Below, one piece after another: positions 54,939-64,000 of a stretch of 64,000 nucleotides of DNA; the first letter of the stretch is position 1; each line of letters begins with the position of its first letter. Source of the stretch: Chimonanthus salicifolius. Taxonomy: Eukaryota; Streptophyta; Magnoliopsida; Laurales; Calycanthaceae. Location: contig CM023537.1 in assembly GCA_013350335.1 (NCBI GenBank), positions 47,552,111-47,616,110 of the forward strand, in the 5' to 3' direction. Both the position numbers and the translations under genes were made by a program. The notes below the pieces were generated by a model. The model had not been told where the DNA came from and ran no database searches. It saw only the letters and a program-made list of their open reading frames with translations.

Positions 54939-56500
54939 TTACTTCTTTAGCTCTGACATCTCAGCTAGGGCCATCGGGTAATGCGGCAATGACACTGGAG
55001 CAGTGTCAGGATACAACTTGATCTCAAAATCAATCTCCCTCTTTAGAGGCAAACCATGGAGTTCTGTCGGAAATACCTCTACGTAGTCTTTCACTACCAC
55101 AGGTAGTTCAGCCATTGGCGCTTTGTCTAGTCTGATGATGTTCAGTACTAGATGGTTCATTTCCTCGTGCAGTCTTCTGGTCATTGGTATGCTCTGTCTG
55201 TCGGTATGTACCACATATCGTTTTCCCTCAGGTGACCAGAATATCACCCTGTCAAGATGGCAGTCAATGATGGCCTGGAAGTTAGCCAGCCAATCGATGC
55301 CGAATATGATGTCGTACTCTGTCATCTCGAGTACAAGATGAACTCAAATCTGAACCCAGCAAGTTCAGTGTTTATCGATGTGCAGGTCAGACCAAGTGAT
55401 GTGTCTCCAATAGGGGATACAATTGTAAGTGCAGTGGACAGTTGTTGTACTAGAGTACTAGTAGCAGATATGAAAGCAGCAGATACAAAGGAGTGGGATG
55501 CTCCTGAATCAAATAGTGCAAAAGCATAGGAACTACCAACTACTGTCATACCTTGAATCACTGAGTGATCCACGGTCCCTGGAGGAGGAGCCAAAGTATA
55601 CAGTTGTCTAGATCCTGTCGAAATAGGTGCCCGTCCTGTCTGGTTATATGCTATAGATGCTCGTGAATGAGCTGGTCGAGCTGGAGGACGGAATGAACCC
55701 CTGGAGTGAGTAGGTCCACTAATCTGTGGGCAATGCCTCTTGAAATGGCCATGTTGCCATACTGGAACCATGTGTTAACACTGCGCTGAACCTGAGAGAC
55801 GGGTCCTGATGTGGAGGACTGATTGGGACGAAAACCTCCAATTGACCCAGTAGAAGGTGATGATCCCCCAAAGTTGGGTCAGAATCTCTCGTTCGAAAGG
55901 AAAGCATTTCCCCCGCTTTGCCCTCAGCGACTGTCCACAAACTTAACCGCTTCCATCAGCTATACTAGCTCGGCTGACCACTTCCACCAAAGTCGCTGCT
56001 TTGAATATTGTGACCTTGGCTCTTAGGCTAGGTCGTAAGCCTCGCTCAGACTTCCGAGCCTTCATGTATTCTGTGTTTACCATGTACAGAGCATAACATG
56101 ATAAACGGAAAAACTCCTGATAGTAGTCCGCAACCGTCATGGTACCCTCAGCCAGTGATATAAATGCTTGGGATTGGCGCTCCTTCTCCTTCTCTAGAAA
56201 ATAATGATCCAAAAACATTCCTACAAACTGGTCCCATGTCATCTCAGTCCTTTCCTCCGCTAGGATTTGTGCTTGCTGACGCTCGATGACTTTCCACCAT
56301 TTGCTGGCATCATCTACCAATTGTGAGGTAGCCAGCAATATCCGGTCCTCATTGCCGGTGATCTTGAGCAGTTTCAAGATTTTGATGATGTTCTCAACCT
56401 AGTTTTTTGCTTCTGCGGATCCCTCTTTCCCTTTGAAATAAGGAGGACGTTGCTGTTGGAAGTCCCTGACCATATTCACGTCCTATGATTCAGTTGGAGG
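54939..56500 (-). pseudogene. Gag and protease
   Basis: Gag body at 55943-56377 (DDASKWWKVIERQQ, MTWDQFVGMFLDHYF, ISLAEGTMTVADYYQEFFRL). A zinc knuckle near 55730-55771 keeps only H and C (GHFKRHC) because the first cysteines are changed. The protease has FALFDSGASHSFVS near 55510, with the active DSG. The link to RT (DIIFGIDWLANFQAIIDC, PLKREIDFEIKL) lies at 54939-55325. The element is frame-broken between these blocks. Confidence 0.85.
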
Positions 56501-57101
56501 TTGCGACTCCGTTGCCGTTCTGATGTTACTGTAACACGGAGGTGACTACTGCATGCACCAAGTTCTGCAGTTCGGAAGGTACCACAGGAATATTCACGCT
56601 GTTTTGCTCCTCTTCCTGGGGTGGGTGCTGCACCTCTTCCTCCAGATGCGGGCTTATCGGATTCTTTTTCTTCTCTGTGGCATTTTCCTAAGTCATTGAA
56701 ACATCGTTTGACTTAGCTTTCTCATAAAATTTTGTGTTTACATAGTTTGGGGAATACCCAAATCAACATCTTGTATTTCTTGTTTTTGAGAACTTTCCTA
56801 TGTATCAAGTGTGTTTCTCAAATTGGGGAAATCCTGATGTTTCTTGTTTCGGGGAAATATGTCCTACTTTGCTACGTTTGATAAATCCATGTTTATAGTG
56901 ATTGTCCTTCCCTTGTTGTTATTCCTTTTTCATCAAGTGTTGCTCTCAGATTGAACACTTCAGTTTGATTCTCAATAAAGAAAATTAATCCTGCCCCTGT
57001 GCAGCAGACTCTGAAAAGTCGGTGAGTTGGGATTCTTATCTTATCAGTGAGACATGATATCGTATTAATCTTACTTTGAAAGATTCACACTTCCGGTTTT
57101 A

Positions 57102-57113
57102 CTCTAATACCAA
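57102..57113 (-). other. Primer-binding site of the chromovirus
   Basis: TGGTATTAGAGT on the minus strand differs at two bases from the usual initiator tRNA-Met complement. It sets the inner edge of the right LTR. Confidence 0.65.
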
Positions 57114-60100
57114 CGGTAAATGCCCTGCCCTTTTTCACTCGTCGAAAATCAGCGTGTATATATATATATATTTCTTTAAAAATAAAGAGTGAGAGAGAGC
57201 GGGACGCTACGACACAAGCTAAGTCCAGATTTCCATACCCGACCCTTAACTGGCCAACGATACGTGTGCGTGGACCAAGTCCACTAAACAGTTCATACGC
57301 TACATCAATTCCGGAATAAACATATGGATTAAGATTTCATCCATAAACATATCATCAATTCTAAGCAAGGAAGTCAATCACATAAAATTAACTGAGGTTC
57401 AAATATCCAACACATTGTCAAACCAGAGCAAAATAAATCTAAGTTATTACAATCCCAAAGTGCAATTATCTCAAATACATTGTTCCAAAGTAAATATTAA
57501 ATAAAGTAAGCATAAGCTATCCAAGCTCCTAAGCTTGGTTTCTTTCACGTCCATCGCTCGTTCTATTTCATGTTCCAACATCTAAAGGGTAGAAGTAGGG
57601 CGTTAGTCAACGCGCCCAGTAGGAATTCCAAGGAGGGTTACATACATAGGATCAATATACAAATCAGAATAAGAATATCATATTAAAACTACAAACATAT
57701 CATAGTACCAAAAACAGTGCACGATAATCATATCCAAATCATGCAATATATGTGTTATGTCATGGGTGTCATATGCCAATGATTCCCCACCCATTCTCCA
57801 TATCAAACATCATACAAATCAAATCAAGTGTTCCTTTGGCCAGTTACTTCCACAATGTTTTGTGATGTACCACTGGGTCACTGAATACCCCCCACGTATG
57901 TTAATCAGAAACCCCGAATGGAGTGTGGACTCCTCCCCATGTATATTAATCGGAATCACCGAATGGAGCATGGACTCCTCCCACATATGTCACTAGGAAT
58001 CAGTATGGACTCCTCCCACGTATGCTAATCAGAATCACCGATGGAGCGTGGACTCCTCCCCATGTGTGTTAATCAGAATCACCGAATGGAGCATGGACTC
58101 CTCCCACATATGTCACTAGGAATCAGTATGGACTCCTCCCACGTATGTTAATCGGAATCACTGATGGAGCGTGGACTCCTCCCCATGTGTGTTAATCGGA
58201 ATCACTGAATGGAGCATGAACTCCTCCCTCATGTTCCCTCCCATGCCATGCATGAGATCATGAATGCACAATTGTCATTTTGTATCAAAATACATATTTA
58301 ATTGAAAAACAGTTCACCAAAACATATTCCATTCATTTTAACCAAAATGATTCATCATGTTTATAAATCAAACCAAGAACTCATACATATATAGATCCCG
58401 ATGCATTTCAACAAGGTAGGAATCCTACCAAAGTCCAAGATGATATCCTTGCTGTTTTCGTGAAAGTCACGTTCAATGATCGCGTCGAAACCGAATTGCA
58501 AAACCCTTTTACGAATTTCCTTTTCCTTATTACATTTAGCACATAAATAAATCAATTCGATGATCCATTTGATTTCCATCATCCCCTACATCATCACATG
58601 TTCATTTCTATTTACGCATCATAGTTCTTAAACCGATTAAGACCTCAAGGGGGTTCGGCCATACATCATGGCGGAATTGTGTTTCAAGTCCACAAAAACC
58701 CATCAATGGGGTTCGGCCATACAACATGGCCGAACCTCATTCTTTGGTTTTTAACCCCTTTTTTTCAATCGTTGTTTTATTTTAACAATGCAAGTCAATC
58801 ATCATTTCTAGAAAAAAAAAATTATTTAAAATCAATTTTCACTTTTAAATTCAGTCGACTGAACCCAGCAGATTACCGTCCGCTGACCATCCTGCGGATG
58901 GTAAAAACCCGTCCTGCGGACGATAGAAGCCCATCTACAGAAAACACCTTATCCCTGTCTGTTACCCTTCCGCGGACGGTCGAAACCCATTCGCAGACAG
59001 TGCAATCTGTCCTCAGACAATACTATATCCATGTCTGTAACCCATCCGCGGACGATCGAAACCTATCCCGCGAACAATATAAATCCGTCCGCAGACAAGA
59101 TCCTATCCATGTCTGTTACCCGTCAGCGGACGGTAGAAACGAGTCCCGCAGACGATAGAAACCCGTCCAGCAGACACTTTAACCCGTGCTTGTTTGCATG
59201 TTTCTACACTTTTTTCTTCATGAAATCTCCCCTTATCCATTTTAAACATGTATTAAATCATTTATACATAAAAATGAGTGGACATACTCCACCCACTAAC
59301 CAAAGTTAGGGTCTTGTCCATTAATCTTTCAATCTTGTTTCATATTGTAAATTGAACATCACCTTGCCGTTTTTTTTCAATCATTTAACCATTCTTTGAA
59401 TGGATTTTACAGTTCATGACCCATAACACTTTGTTCATCGATTTCAAATCAATACATAGAATCCATAGGTTCGGCCAAACTATGGCCAAATCTATGGATT
59501 CCCTTAGTTCATTCATTCCCATGTCATCAAACATAATTCTACATTCAATCCCTTTGGTTGTTGGTCCTCAATACCTATCCATTCCTTGAATGGATACCGA
59601 TTCTATGATCATTCGACGGTTTGACCACTTATTCCAACCATTCTTGGAATCCATGGATTCAGCCACCCATGACCAAGTCCATGAATTTCTTAATCACATT
59701 CCCATCTAAAATAACGATAGAACATACCTTTACATGTCTCCTCATTTCTTTTGTTGTGTCTTTGCTCCTTAGTCCTTCTCCTTCCTTAGTCCTTGTTCTT
59801 CAGTTTCTCCAAGGTAATCGTGTAGAGATGGAGAGAGAGAGAGATTGGGGAAAATGTAAATCCCTTTGAATGCAAGAGATGGGTTTCGGCCACAAGTGTA
59901 GTTGAGAGAGGGAGAGAGAGAGAGAGAGAGGGAGAGAGATGAAAATTTCTTTGTTTCTTAAGATGGAATTCGGCCAAAGGGTTGGAGTGTGCCCCTTGGG
60001 TTAGTGTCCTTGTAACAACCACAAGCCTTCTCACTTCCCTTCCTTAATGGTTTCCTCTCACCAAGGTGTCCCTTGGCTTACCCAAGACACCCCTTGGCTA

Positions 60101-60738
60101 ACACCAAGACAACCTTTGAGCTCCCCAATCGTGTACACCTTGGGTTTGGTCTAATGAGATGAAACTCTCCGTCTACCCTCCTAACTCACTTAAGATGGAA
60201 GTCTCATCAACTTCCCATTCAACTCACCTTAACTCAAATACTTTTAATTCTTTTAAACTCAAGATTTGTACTCATTCATTAACTCAATTCCTTGATTCCA
60301 TTTTGAACTCATCCAATTGAACTTAATCCAATTTAATTCAGCCACGCCGTAATTAAACTTGAACTCATTTGGTCACATGGCACTTGGGGTCCCACTTAGC
60401 CATGTCACATACATGCCACCTCACTTGATGAGGTGGATCTCATGCCTTGGATCTTAATTGGTTATTTGATCCAATTATCAAACCTTACCCATTTACTTCT
60501 AATTAGCTCATCTATGACCCATTGGGTCCCAATTAGGTAGTTGACCCATTTAATCACACAAACCCAATTATTTCCAACCCGAATTCTCTCCTTGATCCAT
60601 TGGATCATAATTGGGCTATTGACCCAATTCTTACCCATCTAAAGTCCATTCCATCCATAAATCTTAAATTCAACTAATTGAACAATTTAAATAGACAAAT
60701 CCAATTTTCTTAGGCATTGAAAAATCCGGGGTGTTACA
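57114..60738 (-). repeat. 5' LTR of the Tekay-like chromovirus
   Basis: About 3.6 kb, starting TGTAACACCCCGGATTTTTC at 60738 (minus strand) and ending before the primer-binding site. The part 58449-60738 matches the other LTR; 57114-58448 exists only here. Immediately outside the start lies a second polypurine-like tract (CTGGAGGGGGAATTTA, minus strand at 60739-60755), which is unexpected outside a 5' LTR. Confidence 0.8.
57890..58232. repeat. Tandem repeats of about 126 bp in the right LTR
   Basis: Two full and one partial copy of a unit made of GGAGCATGGACTCCTCCC-type blocks separated by TTAATC(A/G)GAATCACCGA and GTCACTAGGAATCAG. The unit is itself built from shorter 38-45 base pieces. Confidence 0.85.
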
Positions 60739-60744
60739 TAAATT

Positions 60745-61170
60745 CCCCCTCCAGATTTGTATACAAGTTTTGGAAGGTGTAGATGGCGTCGGGCCAAGTG
60801 AGGGCTGAGCATGGACGAAACGGAGAGCGAAGAAGAAAGTCCGGAGGACTTAGTGTTATTCTTGTATTTTGAGAAAGATGAGAATGATGTAATTTGTTTT
60901 AAGGATGTTAATTTAATTATGGGGAACGTAATATTTATGTTTTGGATTCAAGTAATTGAAGTTTATTTGTATTTGACTTGATGTATAATCCCTTGGGAAT
61001 TTCCTTATCTTGCTATGAGTTGTGTTTGCCTATCCATACAATATTATAAAACGTTTAAATTTCCGCAGATTATCAGAGTGTGTGCAAATGTTATCATGCA
61101 CACTCTAATTGGGTCAGTCAAGTATCGGGTTTTCGGACTTGGACTTGGCCCGCGTCGTGACGCTCGCCTC
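60745..61170 (+). repeat. Remnant of another gypsy LTR
   Basis: The end CGGACTTGGACTTGGCCCGC then GTCGTGACGC resembles the last bases of chromovirus LTRs (compare GGAAATCTGGACTTAGC on the minus strand at 57215-57231). The rest is diverged. Limits are uncertain. Confidence 0.35.
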
Positions 61171-61205
61171 CCTCTCCACTAAATATTCTTGTTATCTTAC
61201 TCTAA

Positions 61206-61373
61206 TGATTGTGGTTAGAGGGAGGGGTGTCACACCCGCCTCAAGAAGTAGGAGGTTGCGTGTTCGAGCCCCCATGGCCTAACCTTGGTGTGCCCCAGGG
61301 CTATTAGGCTCAACCGTGGGAGTTTTACGCTTGGCATCCCGCGATTTCCCACACATAAATTAAAAAAAAAAAA
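61206..61373 (+). mobile_element. tRNA-derived SINE
   Basis: A pol III B-box-like GTGTTCGAGCC (61260-61270) in the context GGAGGTTGCG, an upstream A-box-like GTGGTTAGAGGG, a GC-rich body, and a 12-base A tail (61362-61373). The words CACCCGCCTCAAGAAG and GTTCGAGCCCCCATGG are typical of a dicot SINE. The 5' edge and target duplication are not certain. Confidence 0.7.
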
Positions 61374-61380
61374 TACCCCT

Positions 61381-61575
61381 GAATTTAAAATTATTTATTA
61401 CTTTGCATTAACATCATATGTCTAATCATTTAAATTTAATTCTTTATTACCTTATGTTAAAGTTCATAGCTTGAACCCTGAATTTAAAATTATTGGTTAC
61501 TTTGCGTTAATAGCGTATGTCTAATCATTTAAATTTAATTTTTTAATACCTTATGTTAAAGGATGAGATCAGTTT
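61381..61575. repeat. 99-bp tandem duplication after the SINE
   Basis: GAATTTAAAATTATT starts at 61381 and again at 61480. The following ACTTTGC(A/G)TTAA, TATGTCTAATCATTTAAATT and CCTTATGTTAAAG blocks repeat too. Confidence 0.88.
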
Positions 61576-62600
61576 TTTTAATTAAAATGATGATTAAATA
61601 ATTTATTATAGATATTATCAAACTAATCAAATTGATATATTAAATTATATAAATTCTTAATTTTAAATTAAAATAAAAATAAAAATATAAAATAATTGGA
61701 AAACCACGTTGAACACTTTAAATTGAGTGTCTTACACTTAGTGTTTTGGAAATATGAAAACATGAAAAGGTTGATTATATCATAGATTGAGTACTGGATA
61801 TCTCTGTATATTTACGATTGGAGAAAGTTCAGATATGTACGATTGTTCCATTATACACTAATGAGTCCAATCAATGGGTTCCCGAACTCGGATCGAGTCA
61901 AACTTGGACTTTTCAGAAAGCCCACTCTGTAATCCTCTTGATTAACAGAGCACAAATCATCATTAATAACTCATAATTGCGCTATTAGTTCTAATTAGGG
62001 GTCAAGGTATTACACAATAAAATATTTCTATAATAATTTATAAATAATTTCTTTCAATTGTTAGATGAGTAAGATGCATGTTATTACTCATTAATACCTA
62101 ATTTTAAATGATGATTGTGATGATTATAATTAAAATAACTATTATAATAATCAAAATAATATAATAACAATTATATACATTATATATTTGATTCAAATTA
62201 TATTTTACTTAAATGATAATAATTATATAATAAAGAGCACAATTGCTTTAAATCTTGACATAAGCTACCTCAATATTATCAAGAAATTCATAAATTAGCT
62301 CAAACTAGCTTCATTCATTGATCGAGCAATGAGTAGGCATGGGATACAGATTGGGTTCAATTATGATTGGTAAGGTTTGCCATCAACTAGGTCTTAAGTC
62401 GTGAATTGGTTCTTCGGTTGAGTTAAGTTGAACATGAGACAAGGGTTGAATTAGTTGGGTCATGGGTTGGGAGATGAATCAAGTCAATTGAAACATGGAA
62501 TGGGTCAAGGGTCACAGATTGGATCACAAGTCACCCTTGCTTATGGGAGGTCTTGGGATCAAGCTCCGCTCAACACAAAAAGGACAACTCCCCTTAGTAT
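61576..62600. other. Unassigned AT-rich spacer
   Basis: Very AT-rich, with simple ATAATA stretches at 62100-62230. A TGTAATACCTTGACCCC motif (minus strand, near 62010) could be an old gypsy LTR start, but nothing else supports it. I see no gene. Confidence 0.4.
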
Positions 62601-62705
62601 TGTACTTAGCGTTTGCGGATTGGGAGGTTTACACATGCCCCAAGGATTAATTAGGTGGGACACCTTGAAAATTCAGGAGGGGCGTTTGGATTCCTCATCT
62701 TAAAA
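62600..62705 (+). repeat. SINE-like dispersed fragment, second copy
   Basis: Shares ATTGGGAGGTTTACACATGC and following words with 31615-31700, ending in CTCATCTTAAAAGAAAG. It is the less decayed of the two. Confidence 0.35.
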
Positions 62706-62749
62706 GAAAGATATGCATAAGTTCATTGATTAAGCCCACTAAAAGGCTC

Positions 62750-64000
62750 TGTTGATGTGAAAATTTAAATTTATAAATCTCGTAAGCGCACGAACCATTT
62801 AATAGTATAGCAATATGAGTGCGAGGTCAAACCCATCGGAAATCCACAAAATGTATGCTTAAAATTAAATAGGTACCTTAAAAAGATGTGATTATAAGAA
62901 ATCAAATACATGGAGTTACAATTTTAATTTAGGTCTTCGAAAACCAACGTTAACACCACTATTATCTAACTTATGAATTTAACAAGTAGAAAATCAAATC
63001 CATCTTCTTTTTATTAAATTGGTGAAACATGAATATGTAGTCTCGTCTTAATTCAAAATCACATGTTTTAAGTTCAAAATATCATATCTCCAACCTTAGT
63101 TAGGTGAATCTTGAGAGAGTGAATTTTTTAATACAAAAAAATTACATGAACATACAATAATAAATTGAACATTTAAAATACAACAAACAAACAAAGAAAC
63201 TAACATAATAAAAGACTGAAAATAAAATTGCAAGTAAAGTAAATTACAGAATTTAAAAGTACAGAATGTAAAGGGTGGTTGTTAGAATAGACTGTTCATC
63301 ACCCAAAATGTGTACACAAATACAAAACCTATATCTGACATCCGCGTAAAAGTCCGAACATCAATTCATGTCCATTATCAAAGTTAGGAATTTATAAACT
63401 TCAGTTTAATAATCGGGCCTTAGTAACTTAGATTCATCATTTACAACTTAAGTCCTAACTATTTCATGTCAAATTAACTAAATAAAGAATACAAATTTCT
63501 AAATAATCATCAAGGAGATCTGAAAAATAAATGTTTCAGGGTTCTAAAGGAATGCTTTGTATTTATTTCATGGAAGAATTCAGTAGAGGCAATCATAAAT
63601 TAAGTACAAGAAAGACAAAATAAAATGAAAATTTACGACTCTCACTTGTAAAATTCGAAAATAAAATGTTTATGTCTTCTTGTCTTTTCTCCCCGACCTT
63701 TGGTCCTCTTAAGCTCCAGGTCAAATTTAAATTTCATGTTGTGCCAAGTGATCTATTTATAGGCTCTAGGAATGAATAGATGGTTGGGATTAAATCTGGT
63801 TTAAGTTATTAATGGAGGGCTAAGGTTGGATCTCACTTTAAGGTGGATGGATGAGATTTGAAGTTAAAAGGTTAGGGTTTATAGGCATACTCGAATTTGG
63901 GTGGCTTGAGATTGAGGTTGGCTTGGTGGCTAAGCAAGGGATGAGAGAAAATTGGGATTTAGGAGAGAAGTTAGGGCATGGGCGAATTTTGCATGTGTTT
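62750..64000 (-). repeat. LTR, minus strand, running off the window
   Basis: Read on the minus strand the end is GGTTTGACCTCGCACTCATA...GGTTCGTGCGCTTACGAG...CACATCAACA, matching the end of the LTR at 1788-5869. A TATA box (CTATTTATA on plus, 63753-63761) and a leader like that at 2640-3000 follow. The start of the LTR is beyond 64000, so whether it is solo or part of an element is unknown. Confidence 0.65.

Larger units (their letters stand above)
52096..57113 (-). mobile_element. Ty3/gypsy chromovirus internal region (Tekay/Del-like)
   Basis: Minus-strand order from right to left: primer-binding site TGGTATTAGAGT (57102-57113), gag, protease, RT, RNase H, integrase, chromodomain, polypurine tract. 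All domains are present but broken by many stops. The chromodomain and the LTR opening TGTAACACC fix the lineage as chromovirus. Confidence 0.9.

Noticed and set aside
62000..62020. TGTAATACCTTGACCCC as a gypsy LTR start on the minus strand
   Set aside because: Only the terminal motif fits; no polypurine tract, duplication or LTR body could be followed.

Overview
This window is plant nuclear DNA, almost certainly from a dicot. It is packed with transposable elements: Ty1/copia and Ty3/gypsy chromovirus retrotransposons, solo LTRs, a Stowaway-type MITE, Mutator-like (MULE) transposons, a plant-type SINE, an L1-like LINE remnant and a patellin fragment. I see no bacterial or organellar features, rRNA or tRNA genes, or CRISPR. 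Only one short host gene candidate (about 18.2-18.45 kb) looks alive. Almost every other coding stretch is a decayed transposon frame, so most positions marked as breaks are stops or frameshifts read directly in the sequence.

Layout. 0-12.1 kb: the 3' half of a plus-strand Ty3/gypsy chromovirus, cut by two insertions. One is a solo LTR (1788-5869) that itself holds another solo LTR (3760-5489). The other is a complete young LTR element (6323-9045) with a 5-bp target duplication and an unrecognised 463-aa frame. 12.5-18.0 kb: a complete Ty1/copia element with 127-bp LTRs, a 5-bp duplication, and a 180-bp Stowaway-like MITE in its 3' LTR. It sits just upstream of the small gene candidate. 21.2-26.8 kb: a minus-strand gypsy pol whose integrase is split by a 1.86-kb solo LTR with a perfect 5-bp duplication. 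27,974-35,442: a complete 7.5-kb MULE with a perfect 9-bp duplication, long terminal repeats built from a 16-bp palindrome, and two convergent genes. 36,572-37,946: a non-autonomous MULE. 40-42 kb: a LINE scrap, an ankyrin-like scrap and an unexplained GC-rich island. 43,111-48,744: a SIRE-like copia derivative with gag but no pol, carrying a 195-bp TRIM-like solo LTR. 49.4-60.7 kb: a patellin pseudogene fragment joined to a truncated LTR, then a minus-strand Tekay/Del-like chromovirus and its other LTR. 61.2 kb: a SINE. 62,750 to the end: a minus-strand LTR related to the one at 1788-5869.

How it fits together. The window is mainly a record of nested insertion, LTR-LTR recombination (solo LTRs) and decay. 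Several insertions can be checked within the window, because a sister LTR or an interrupted reading frame preserves the empty site. The most system-like object is the MULE: a transposase gene reads inward from one terminal repeat and a second plant-transposon-domain gene reads inward from the other, the same convergent layout known for maize MuDR. Both genes now carry breaks, so this copy is probably dead, but intact relatives should exist.
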